Shown here piece by piece: positions 1-5,950 of a stretch of DNA of 6,200 nt (its first letter is position 1; the number at the start of each line of letters is the position of its first letter). The stretch spans positions 1-6,200 of the forward strand of contig JAGAEB010000006.1 in NCBI GenBank assembly GCA_017613335.1, in the 5' to 3' direction. The translations under genes were made by a program, and so were the position numbers. Source of the DNA: Methanosarcinaceae archaeon (GTDB lineage: Archaea > Halobacteriota > Methanosarcinia > Methanosarcinales > Methanosarcinaceae). The notes below the pieces were generated by a model. It searched no databases and was not told where the DNA came from. It worked only from the letters and a program-made list of their open reading frames with translations.

Positions 1-12
1 AGTTAAGGCGGC
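1..12 (-). tRNA. Partial second tRNA-Asn, cut by the window edge
   Basis: These 12 bases are identical to the 5' end (acceptor strand plus positions 8-12) of the complete tRNA-Asn at 106-178, and the flank on the upstream side is also similar. The two starts are 166 bp apart. Only the 5' end is in the window, so the anticodon of this copy is not visible. Calling it Asn is an inference from the identical acceptor strand and the shared leader. It could also be a tRNA fragment rather than a full gene. Confidence 0.72.
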
Positions 13-57
13 ACGCGATTGTGGACAATACAGGCAGGACGGGAACGGAACAGATAC

Positions 58-92
58 ATAAGAGAATAAAAGACACAGAACAACTGTAAAAC
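58..92 (-). terminator. T-rich stretches after tRNA-Asn, possible terminator
   Basis: Read on the minus strand, the tRNA 3' flank contains GTTTTAC (about 92-86) and then CTTTTATTCTCTTA (about 72-59). Archaeal RNA polymerase ends transcription at T-runs on the non-template strand without needing a hairpin, so these could end or attenuate the transcript between the two tRNA copies. The runs are only four Ts long, which makes this weak. The second run could equally be part of a promoter for the next copy. Confidence 0.25.
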
Positions 93-105
93 GAATCAGA
101 ATGAG

Positions 106-178
106 CGCCGCCTACAGGACTCGAACCTGTGACATGCTGGTTAACAGCCAGCCACTCTACCTACTGAGTTAAGGCGGC
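106..178 (-). tRNA. tRNA-Asn (anticodon GTT)
   Basis: A complete 73-nt cloverleaf folds on the minus strand. The 7-bp acceptor pairs GCCGCCT (178-172) with AGGCGGC (113-107), and the discriminator is G106. The D stem is ACTC/GAGT. The anticodon stem is GCTGG/CCAGC around loop CTGTTAA, with anticodon GTT at 145-143. The variable loop is 5 nt, and the T stem ACAGG/CCTGT encloses TTCGAGT. The 3' CCA is not encoded, and no intron is seen. It lies 115 bp downstream of the methyltransferase gene on the same strand, with its own box A between them. A second copy begins 93 bp further downstream. Confidence 0.97.
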
Positions 179-254
179 ACGAAATTGTGAACAATACAGA
201 AGACTGAAACGGCCCGGCATCAAACCGAACAGTAGGGTAAAACAGAATATGTGA

Positions 255-262
255 TATATAAA
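255..262 (-). promoter_or_regulatory. Archaeal box A (TATA box) for the tRNA-Asn genes
   Basis: On the minus strand this reads TTTATATA inside the A/T-rich run AAAATTTTATATATC, a good match to the archaeal box A consensus (YTTAWATA). With the usual spacing of about 26 nt, transcription would start near 232, giving a leader of roughly 54 nt before the mature tRNA end at 178, to be removed by RNase P. No better TATA-like site lies between here and the tRNA. The preceding A/T run could also help end the upstream mRNA. Confidence 0.5.
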
Positions 263-293
263 ATTTTTGGATGTCTGATGACGGATCCGGTAT

Positions 294-1091
294 TTACAGC
301 AGATGCCCGCGCAGAACCATCAGTTCTTCAAAAGAGCATCTGACCGTTCCGGCAATTTCGGAAGACAATCCGCACCGGCTCATTTTTTCAGAAACTTCGT
401 CCGGACCGGTGATCGATGAGATCAGGAGGAGAACAGATCCGCCCGGAAGGAGATGTGCCGCGGCGTTTTCAAGAAAACGGTCGATCGTATCGCGTCCGGA
501 AAGGCCGCCGTCAAAAGCATAATTGAGCCATCCCGGGACTTTTTCATCTTCGGATGTCGGCAGGTACGGCGGATTGAAGATGATGAGGTCGAATCTGTCG
601 TCCGGTGAGAAGGCGCTGAAAAGATCCGATCTGATGAGGCGGAAATGATCAGGCCGGATCCCGGTATCTCCGGAGACGCACTTTTCCGTCTGTTCAAGCG
701 CTGCCGGGCTGATGTCACAGGCTGTCAGAATCATTTTTTTCCGGCGTCTTTCAGGATGCGCAGGATCTTCCGAAAACGCCCGGACCTCTGCAGACAGAAC
801 GGCCGAGACGAAGCCGCTGCCGCAGCCGATCTCAAGAACACGGATCTCATCTTTCAGATCGAAAAGACACGGAGATTGTTTTTTGACGGAACCGGAATGA
901 TCCTGAGACGTGCCGGATACGGAAGACGCCTGAGAATTATCAGATAAAACAGCGACCGTACCGCAGACAGCCTCACAGGCGCAGTCCGCCGTCAGCTGAG
1001 AATCTTCTGCAGGAACATAGACCTCATCAGATTCAAACGGAATGCTGATCGCTGCTTTTCTGTAAGTCGTCCTGTAAACTGATGTCGTCAT
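294..1091 (-). CDS. mtq2: Mtq2/HemK-type release factor glutamine methyltransferase
   Basis: 265 residues; a class I SAM-dependent methyltransferase. The archaeal/eukaryotic Mtq2 family methylates the glutamine of the GGQ motif in release factor aRF1/eRF1, usually with the small partner Trm112. Visible motifs are YVPAEDS (residues 25-31, the Mtq2-type PAEDS signature), the SAM-binding VLEIGCGSG (85-93), acidic CDIS (125-128), the catalytic NPPY (173-176), and DGGLSGRD (194-201) typical of the family. The ATG at 1091 is preceded by GGGAG with a short spacer. The protein is longer than the usual archaeal form of about 200 residues. The excess is largely a Ser/Gln-rich, low-complexity insert at about 36-80, plus a basic loop at about 105-118 (EDPAHPERRRKK). 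It is the last protein gene of the presumed operon and lies 123 bp after ksgA. Its 3' end, unlike its neighbours', carries no tandem repeat. Confidence 0.88.
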   Translation of the reverse strand: MTTSVYRTTYRKAAISIPFESDEVYVPAEDSQLTADCACEAVCGTVAVLSDNSQASSVSGTSQDHSGSVKKQSPCLFDLKDEIRVLEIGCGSGFVSAVLSAEVRAFSEDPAHPERRRKKMILTACDISPAALEQTEKCVSGDTGIRPDHFRLIRSDLFSAFSPDDRFDLIIFNPPYLPTSEDEKVPGWLNYAFDGGLSGRDTIDRFLENAAAHLLPGGSVLLLISSITGPDEVSEKMSRCGLSSEIAGTVRCSFEELMVLRGHLL

Positions 1092-1095
1092 AAAT

Positions 1096-1100
1096 CTCCC
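1096..1100 (-). promoter_or_regulatory. Shine-Dalgarno site of mtq2
   Basis: GGGAG on the minus strand, four bases before the ATG at 1091, supports that start codon. The 35-bp repeat array ends just upstream of it, so the ribosome binding site is kept intact beside the expanded repeats. Confidence 0.6.
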
Positions 1101-1107
1101 GTTTCGG

Positions 1108-1230
1108 TTTTATTGTGCTTTGTCGTTTGCCTGTGATTGCTTTTTTACTGCACTTTGTCGTTTGTCTGTGATTGCTTTTTTACTGCACTTTGTCGTTTGT
1201 CTGTGATTGCTTTTTTACTGCGCTTTGTCG
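1108..1230 (-). repeat. 35-bp tandem repeat spanning the ksgA stop codon
   Basis: There are three exact 35-bp periods (1118-1152, 1153-1187, 1188-1222), followed by a matching start of a fourth (1223-1230) and a degenerate partial copy on the left (about 1108-1117). The units differ by one or two bases. On the minus strand each unit contains GACAAAGTGCAGTAA or a close variant, which is the 3' end of ksgA (codons for D-K-A-Q and TAA). The TAA therefore recurs at 1215, 1180 and 1145, and a diverged copy near 1110 also ends in TAA. The array fills nearly all of the 123-bp ksgA-mtq2 spacer. Each unit has a T6 run on the plus strand (A6 on the coding strand). No spacers and no hairpin are seen. 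Confidence 0.93.
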
Positions 1231-2123
1231 TTCTTCCGCTCTTCTCTTTTATCATAAAGGAAGCCTGCGAGGAAGGCGATCTTTTCCGGCGGCAGTTCTT
1301 CCGGTCTTTTGTCCATCATGGCGATGATCTCTGATTCCGTGATATCTTCAGGGCACAGATCGCTGAGGATCTCTTTCAGTTCCGGGATGCCGATCATCAT
1401 TCTGTTGTTGATGAGCGTGTTTTTGACTTTTTTGCGGCGCTGGCTGAAAAGCGCCTGCGTGACGCGCAGGAAATACGGAACGTCGCGGACTTCATAGCCG
1501 GCGGGTCCCGGGATCAGGCGGATGACGGCGGAATCGACTTCGGGCGCCGGTTCAAAGAAACTTTTGGGGACGTCGAAGAGGATCTCGGCTTTTGCGCGGT
1601 ACTGTGCATGGACGGAAAGTCTGCCGTAATCTTTGCTTCCGGCTGAGGCTTCCAGCCTTTTGGCGAATTCGTACTGATACATCAGGACGGCCATGTCGAA
1701 TTTCTGTTCCAGGATTCTGAATGTCACGTCGGAAGAGATGGAATACGGGAGATTGGCCACGATCTTGTTGAACGGGACGGCGGAAAGATCCGTTTCCATG
1801 ACATCGCCCGGGATGATCACGACATTTTTAAAACCGAATCCGCCCGGAGCGTTTCCGGGAAAAGCCCCGTCTGAAGATTCCAGGAGACGATGTGTGAGCA
1901 CGTCGACCATTTTCGGATCTTTTTCGATGATGTAAAGCATCCCGGCCTGACGGGCGATCCGTTCACTGAGATTGCCGATGCCGCCGCCGATCTCAAGGAC
2001 GACGTCGTCTTTTGTCAGCTCGGCCGCATCGACGATCCTGTCGAGCGTGCGGGCGTCGACCAGAAAATGCTGGTCCATCCGGCCGCCGGTGACTTTGTAA
2101 GCTTTGAGGATTTTTCTGATCAT
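1215..2123 (-). CDS. ksgA: KsgA/Dim1 16S rRNA adenine dimethyltransferase
   Basis: 302 residues. It dimethylates two adjacent adenines in the 3'-terminal helix of 16S rRNA using SAM, a late step of 30S maturation. Motifs are QHFLVD (18-23, the usual N-terminal signature), SAM-binding VLEIGGGIGNL (42-52), acidic E67 in IIEKDP, GD (106-107), the catalytic NLPYSIS (124-130), PAPEVDS (192-198), and FSQRRKKVKN (226-235), the conserved start of the C-terminal domain. A Gly-rich insert (about 83-98) sits before the GD motif. The ATG at 2123 is preceded only by weak GGTCA, but the N-terminus from MIRKILKAY matches the family as I remember it. It follows pelA after 50 bp. The last codons and the stop are inside the 35-bp repeat. 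It could only be confused with other members of the RrmA/Dim1 family. Confidence 0.95.
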   Translation of the reverse strand: MIRKILKAYKVTGGRMDQHFLVDARTLDRIVDAAELTKDDVVLEIGGGIGNLSERIARQAGMLYIIEKDPKMVDVLTHRLLESSDGAFPGNAPGGFGFKNVVIIPGDVMETDLSAVPFNKIVANLPYSISSDVTFRILEQKFDMAVLMYQYEFAKRLEASAGSKDYGRLSVHAQYRAKAEILFDVPKSFFEPAPEVDSAVIRLIPGPAGYEVRDVPYFLRVTQALFSQRRKKVKNTLINNRMMIGIPELKEILSDLCPEDITESEIIAMMDKRPEELPPEKIAFLAGFLYDKREERKNDKAQ

Positions 2124-2149
2124 GTTTCTGACCGGTAAAATTGATTTCA

Positions 2150-2301
2150 GATAATCGGGAATGATTCAGGATATCAGAGGAAGCGGAAAATTTTGATATC
2201 GCAAGGATTGGGAAAACACCTGATATCGGAAGAGTCCGGGAAACGCCTGATATCGGAAGGATCGGGAATCGACTGATATCGGAAGGATCGGGAATCGATC
2301 C
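2150..2301 (-). repeat. 26/27-bp tandem repeat encoding the Pelota C-terminal tail
   Basis: On the plus strand GATATC recurs at 2170, 2195, 2222, 2249 and 2275, giving spacings of 25, 27, 27 and 26 bp. The units at 2249 and 2275 are identical over about 23 bp, and the others are progressively diverged. A shortened copy may extend left to 2150. A weak sixth match (GGTATC, 2302) lies exactly 27 bp further inside the gene, at the codons for the conserved end of Pelota. The 26-bp unit changes the reading frame, so copies on either side are translated differently. The pelA stop (2176-2174) comes from the left-most unit, which has TGATATC where the others have CGATATC. Confidence 0.9.
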
Positions 2302-3358
2302 GGTATCTCAGGAGAGCGGCGATGCCGCCGAATGATTCCAGCCTGCGTCCCGGTTCGAATTCCGTACTCATGATGATGACTTTTCCCTGTCCTTTTTCGA
2401 CTTCGCGCATGAGGGTGTCTGTCGGTGTCTGTTCTTTGCCGGCGCCTGATGTTTCGCGTTCTTTTCTGATCTTTTCGTCTGTGACGAGGAGCGTTTCGAC
2501 GGCGCCGTAATCGACGGCTTTCTGAACGTCTGCCTGACCGTAGGCAGCTTTGCCGTCCGTTGCGATCTCTTTCAGGAGCTGATCCATGAAAGATGTCTCG
2601 CGGGAGATCCTGGATTCGGACATGATCCTGTCAACGGAACCTTTTTTCAGGACTTCCATAAAGCCGGAGACGCCGATCATCGTCGAGTCTTCCGTGATCG
2701 TTTTGGCGGCGATCTCCGGGTGTTCTTTTCTGAAAACGTTCATGAAATCGTCTTTCGTGAAGCCGGGGCCGCAGATGATGACGGCGGCGTTCTCATTCCA
2801 GACGAAAGCCAGCTGACCGGAGATCTCTTTGAAAAAGTCACTGCGAAGACCATTCTCGCGTTTTCCGGACGACTGGTGGATATGGGAATAAGGCTCTATG
2901 CCGTAATGGCGGACAAGACCGATATCCGCATCGCCTTCTTCGATCGCCGCCATGATGACGGACGGTCTTTTCGAAGCTTCTTCGGCTTCACGGATGCGCT
3001 CAAGCTGGTCGTTCTTCCAGTTTTCCTTGATGATCGAGATATTCATTCCCTCTTCGATGTTGAGCGTGTGATACATGCCCGTGTCCATGCCGCTGACGAT
3101 CACGCCGAGGATCCTGAGACGGTCAGCGAATTTGTGAAATTCCGTGCTTTCGGTCCTGACGCCGAGACGGACGGTCACTTTTTCAAGTTTCTCCGGACGG
3201 ATCTTGTCATCCGCGCTTTCCGGTTTTCTTTTCGTCAGCGCAAAGACGATGTCGCCCGGATCGATGATGTATTTCAGGTGCCAGAGATCTTCGAGCGTAT
3301 CAACTTTCAGACCGATCTCCCCGGAGCGGCCTTTCAGATCCTTTTTGAGAAGTTTCAT
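2174..3358 (-). CDS. pelA: Pelota/Dom34 ribosome rescue factor with repeat-derived tail
   Basis: 394 residues. Pelota enters the A site of stalled ribosomes and, with the ATPase ABCE1, splits them; it resembles aRF1 but lacks GGQ. The N-terminal domain (1 to about 130) contains DDLWHL-like EDLWHLKY (23-30), DKIRPEK (51-57) and YHTLNIE (96-102). The central domain (about 132-265) contains IEEGDADIGLV (139-149), SSGKRE (163-168) and GPGFTKDDF (197-205). The C-terminal domain (about 268-354) contains GKAAYG, GAVETLL and the closing GGIAALLRYRI (344-354). Known archaeal homologues end about there. Here a further 40 residues follow, with a nine-residue pattern (SDIRRFPDS, SDIRCFPNP, CDIKIFRFL) produced by the DNA repeat. 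The ATG at 3358 has a strong AAGGAG site. It lies between rqcH and ksgA on the same strand. Whether the tail is functional or just tolerated cannot be told. Confidence 0.96.
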   Translation of the reverse strand: MKLLKKDLKGRSGEIGLKVDTLEDLWHLKYIIDPGDIVFALTKRKPESADDKIRPEKLEKVTVRLGVRTESTEFHKFADRLRILGVIVSGMDTGMYHTLNIEEGMNISIIKENWKNDQLERIREAEEASKRPSVIMAAIEEGDADIGLVRHYGIEPYSHIHQSSGKRENGLRSDFFKEISGQLAFVWNENAAVIICGPGFTKDDFMNVFRKEHPEIAAKTITEDSTMIGVSGFMEVLKKGSVDRIMSESRISRETSFMDQLLKEIATDGKAAYGQADVQKAVDYGAVETLLVTDEKIRKERETSGAGKEQTPTDTLMREVEKGQGKVIIMSTEFEPGRRLESFGGIAALLRYRIDSRSFRYQSIPDPSDIRRFPDSSDIRCFPNPCDIKIFRFL

Positions 3359-3363
3359 TTTGT

Positions 3364-3369
3364 CTCCTT
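3364..3369 (-). promoter_or_regulatory. Shine-Dalgarno site of pelA
   Basis: AAGGAG on the minus strand, five bases before the ATG at 3358, inside GGAAGGAG. It is the best ribosome binding site in the window. The repeat array stops about 12 bases upstream of it, leaving it untouched. Confidence 0.75.
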
Positions 3370-3380
3370 CCGGCGTTGTT

Positions 3381-3582
3381 TCTTTTCAGGTTTCGTTCAT
3401 ATCAGGCCTTATTCTTTCAGGTTTCGTTCATATCAGGCCTTATTCTTTCAGATTTCATTCGTATCAGGCCTTATTCTTTTCAGGTTTCGTTCGTATCAGG
3501 CCTTATTCTTTTCAGGTTTCGTTCGTATCAGGCCTTATTCTTTTCAGGTTTCGTTCGTATCAGGCCTTATTCTTTTCAGGTT
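3381..3582 (-). repeat. 31/32-bp tandem repeat spanning the rqcH stop codon
   Basis: CAGGCCTTA (plus strand) begins at 3403, 3434, 3465, 3497, 3529 and 3561, giving spacings of 31, 31, 32, 32 and 32 bp. The three units from 3465 to 3560 are identical. Those nearer pelA have lost one T and carry point differences. A partial unit lies at 3381-3402, and the right-hand copy (3561-3582) lies inside rqcH. Read on the minus strand, each unit begins with CCTGAAAAGAATAAGGCC and TGA, or a close variant, which is the rqcH end (P-E-K-N-K-A-stop). The array is almost the whole 201-bp rqcH-pelA spacer. No unique spacers separate the units, so this is not a CRISPR. On the plus strand it is open in all frames, which creates long false reading frames. 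Confidence 0.97.
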
Positions 3583-5917
3583 CATTTTTGCTGTCCTCAG
3601 ACAGGCAGTCATAGGGGCCGGCCCGGATATCGGATTCGCCCGGCGGCATCATCATGGCGATCCTGTCGGGCGATGCGATCGCTTTGAGGAATTTGGCGTC
3701 TTTGATCTCATTCTGGTAGAGGCGGTACATTTTCTTTGACAGGTCATTCTGATTGAATTTTCCGGGGACGATCTCGAAAATGACTTTACCGCGGGCTTTG
3801 ACGGCGCTGATCGGGCCGCCGATGACGCGCGTTTCTTCTTTGAGTTCAAGGCCGACGGCCGCTTCCAGAGGGATATTTTCGATATAACGTCTCTCACCGC
3901 GGATGACGAAGGAACCTTTTTTAAGATATTCGCCGGTCTCCGGTGTTTTTGACACCTGATCCGGACGGACGACGTAACAGTCCGCTGAGGCAGAGCCTGC
4001 TTTCCAGGCACTCGAATAGGATGTGACAAAGGAAGCGGCTTCCAGGATCGTGCTTTCAGGGATCGTGCGTCCTTCCGAGCGGATAACGGTGAGCGGCGAT
4101 CCGGGCGCCTGCGTATGGAGAACGAGATCTCTTTTTTCAATGTATTTTTTGAACAGTTCTTCGTTCGTGTCTGCATCGCGGCCGCCTGCGACGAGGAAAC
4201 CGTCTGAGGAAATGAACCAGCGGAAGCGGTCATACCAGTGTTTTTTCACGCGGAGGGTAAATCCGCTGTGGGATCTGTGGCTTTCCTTTTCTTTCTTTTC
4301 AATGCAGAGGAGCGTATCTTCGATGGCTTTTTCAGCGCCTTCCTTTTTCTTCTGGAATTTCTTCGCCAGGTCGTAGTAGACGTTCGCATTCTGCGGGACG
4401 GTCTTCCGGATATCGATGTCGGCGCGCGTTCCGTTCAGATCGACGACGACTGTCGCATCCGCCGGCATGACCTGAATGATGGCTTCGGCGACTTTGTTCG
4501 TTTTTTCCTTCTTCGCTTTTTTCAGGATGTCGATGATTTCGCTCCATGTGAATTTTTCGCGGGATCTGACGAGAACGGTGATGATATCTTCCACAAATTG
4601 ATATTCCGCATAGATCGCCTCGGCGACGGCCGTATTTTTGGCGATCTCCCGGTCGAATTTTTCGATCGTTGCTTTCTGCTGTTCCAGACGCCGTTCGAAA
4701 ATGCCTGTCTTCTTATCTCTTCTGACGGCCTTTTCCTTTTCTTTTTCCCGGACCTCCGTCAGGGACGTTTTTCCGAAGACCTCATCAAGGGCATCTGAAA
4801 AGAACACAAAAGGCACTTTCGGAAGATCCTGATACCGGGCCAGTGACGCCGGGATGACGTCGACGATCTCAAATCCTTCCGGCAGCGTGAAGAGCGGCGC
4901 ATCCGGTCTTTCAGGATTTTCATCCTCTTTTTCAGAGTCGTCGGTCTCTTTTTCCGCCGGAGAGACATCATGCGCCGGGACTGACGGAGAAACATCAGCG
5001 GCTGTATCAGCAACGGCACCGACGGCAGCACCGGCACTGACGGCAGCACCGGCACTGACGGCAGCATCGGCGGCGGCATCAGCGGCTGCGTTGTCTGCTG
5101 CATCTGTCGGCCCTGCTGTCGTTCCGGCGGGCGACGGTCCGATCGGTCTCATTTCAGGAAGGACGGCGCCGCTGACGGATCTCAGGACGAGCATCGGCTC
5201 AAATGTACCCGCATCGATCGGTCCGAAGAGCTTTTTCATGGCTTCTTTGATCTGTTCGTTTTCGTCTGCCGTGATGTCGCAGGCTCTTTTTGATTTGTCG
5301 ACGCCGGACATGGCGAAGACTTCTTCGGCATACATGCCGCCCATGTTGAAATTGTTTGCCAGGACGCGGACAGCTTCCTTGTCGGAAGATGCGAAGATCT
5401 CTGCTGTTTTTTCAGGCGTCCGGATAGGGTTGATGTGTCCGCCCGGCAGTTCATAGATCTCGCCTGAGCGGATGCGCCTGTCTTTGAACGTGATCGGTTT
5501 GAGCGGCAGGATGATCTTCCCGTCCGCATCGAGAAGGACGATGTTTCCTTTCGAGAACAGTTCCGCGACAAGGACCGTCTCTTCGCCGCCGCGGACCATA
5601 TGGATCTTGACGATCCTGTCGAATTCATGCTGTTCTATTTTCGTGATGCGACCGCCTGACACATATTTCCTGAGAAGCATCGGAAACGGCTGCGGGATCT
5701 TCGGAGATTCCTTCAGATAACGGCTTAAATGGAGACGTTTGCCGCTTTCGATCACCAGATTTTCTTTTCCGCGGCCGTGGCAGAAAAGATTGATACGGAT
5801 CTCGGCATCCGTCGTCTGATAGATTTTCAGGATCTTCGCATCGATCAGCGAGCGGGGTCCTGCCGAGAGCTCCGACACGATCGCTGCGACATCCGCACTT
5901 GTCATATCCTGTTTCAT
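3560..5917 (-). CDS. rqcH: Rqc2/NEMF/RqcH homologue, ribosome quality control
   Basis: 785 residues. This family (NFACT-N, coiled coil, NFACT-R) binds large ribosomal subunits blocked by peptidyl-tRNA; bacterial and eukaryotic members add C-terminal tails to the stalled chain. NFACT-N covers 1 to about 250, with MTSADVAAIVSEL near the start and FDRI (99-102), whose D100-R101 pair matches the conserved Asp-Arg needed for tailing. An Ala/Asp/Glu-rich insert (about 258-340) follows, then the continuation FFSDALDEVFGK (372-383). Charged coiled-coil segments lie at about 385-435 and 515-548. NFACT-R (DUF814, about 556-680) has KKHWYDRFRWFISSDG and RDLVLHTQAPGSP (596-608). It is the first gene of the presumed operon. 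The ATG at 5917 has no Shine-Dalgarno but sits about 29 nt from a box A, so the mRNA may be leaderless; M5 is an alternative start. Older annotations call this family fibronectin-binding protein A-like. Confidence 0.95.
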   Translation of the reverse strand: MKQDMTSADVAAIVSELSAGPRSLIDAKILKIYQTTDAEIRINLFCHGRGKENLVIESGKRLHLSRYLKESPKIPQPFPMLLRKYVSGGRITKIEQHEFDRIVKIHMVRGGEETVLVAELFSKGNIVLLDADGKIILPLKPITFKDRRIRSGEIYELPGGHINPIRTPEKTAEIFASSDKEAVRVLANNFNMGGMYAEEVFAMSGVDKSKRACDITADENEQIKEAMKKLFGPIDAGTFEPMLVLRSVSGAVLPEMRPIGPSPAGTTAGPTDAADNAAADAAADAAVSAGAAVSAGAAVGAVADTAADVSPSVPAHDVSPAEKETDDSEKEDENPERPDAPLFTLPEGFEIVDVIPASLARYQDLPKVPFVFFSDALDEVFGKTSLTEVREKEKEKAVRRDKKTGIFERRLEQQKATIEKFDREIAKNTAVAEAIYAEYQFVEDIITVLVRSREKFTWSEIIDILKKAKKEKTNKVAEAIIQVMPADATVVVDLNGTRADIDIRKTVPQNANVYYDLAKKFQKKKEGAEKAIEDTLLCIEKKEKESHRSHSGFTLRVKKHWYDRFRWFISSDGFLVAGGRDADTNEELFKKYIEKRDLVLHTQAPGSPLTVIRSEGRTIPESTILEAASFVTSYSSAWKAGSASADCYVVRPDQVSKTPETGEYLKKGSFVIRGERRYIENIPLEAAVGLELKEETRVIGGPISAVKARGKVIFEIVPGKFNQNDLSKKMYRLYQNEIKDAKFLKAIASPDRIAMMMPPGESDIRAGPYDCLSEDSKNEPEKNKA
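5021..5074 (-). repeat. 18-bp in-frame repeat in the rqcH Ala-rich insert
   Basis: GACGGCAGCACCGGCACT (plus strand) occurs at 5021-5038 and 5039-5056, and a diverged third copy follows at 5057-5074. The period is six codons, so the frame is kept and the protein repeats AVSAGA. More loosely repetitive Ala/Asp codons continue to about 5090 (NAAADAAADAA). The repeat lies in a loop between two conserved parts of the NFACT-N region, where homologues as I know them have little or no sequence. Confidence 0.8.
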
Positions 5918-5942
5918 AGAAATGTTCTATACTTATTTTCTG

Positions 5943-5950
5943 TATTTAAA
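5943..5950 (-). promoter_or_regulatory. Archaeal box A of the rqcH-pelA-ksgA-mtq2 operon
   Basis: The minus strand reads TTTAAATA, a perfect box A, preceded by a T-run. Its centre is about 29 nt from the rqcH ATG at 5917. A start about 26 nt downstream of the box centre would give a leader of only a few bases. The stretch before the ATG (AGAACATTTCT) has no Shine-Dalgarno, which agrees with a leaderless transcript. No comparable box is evident before pelA, ksgA or mtq2. Confidence 0.72.

Larger units (their letters stand above)
13..224 (-). repeat. Duplicated tRNA-Asn leader (two copies, 166 bp apart)
   Basis: The bases 5' of each tRNA copy (about 13-57 and 179-223) align without gaps at an offset of 166 bp. 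Best conserved is the part next to the tRNA, which includes ACAATACAG. Each leader contains a palindrome: ATTGTGGACAAT at 18-29 and ATTGTGAACAAT at 184-195, five bases from the tRNA start. Similarity fades beyond about 45 bp. The box A of the complete copy (255-262) lies outside the shared stretch, so the downstream copy may depend on co-transcription. The span given covers both copies and the tRNA between them. Confidence 0.6.

Noticed and set aside
1137..1334. Plus-strand frame of 65 codons that looks like a hydrophobic membrane peptide (LSFVCDCFFTALCRL)
   Set aside because: The hydrophobic pattern is just the 35-bp repeat translated, and it runs into the reverse of ksgA. No promoter or ribosome site is apparent.
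3381..3582. CRISPR array, because of the regular 31/32-bp period
   Set aside because: The units are directly adjacent with no unique spacers between them, and they overlap the rqcH coding end. No cas gene is nearby.
2720..3739. Plus-strand reading frame of 339 codons with SFRFRSYQALFF-type repeats
   Set aside because: It is the reverse of pelA, rqcH and the 32-bp array, which is open in all plus frames. The minus-strand genes have clear conserved domains, so this is a shadow.
4238..4798. Plus-strand reading frame of 186 codons opposite rqcH
   Set aside because: It lies entirely antisense to the coiled-coil and NFACT-R parts of rqcH. Its Phe-rich composition is the complement of Lys/Glu-rich codons.
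4854..5456. Plus-strand Ser/Ala-rich frame of 200 codons
   Set aside because: It is antisense to the rqcH Ala-rich insert and NFACT-N. Its low-complexity composition follows from the 18-bp repeat.
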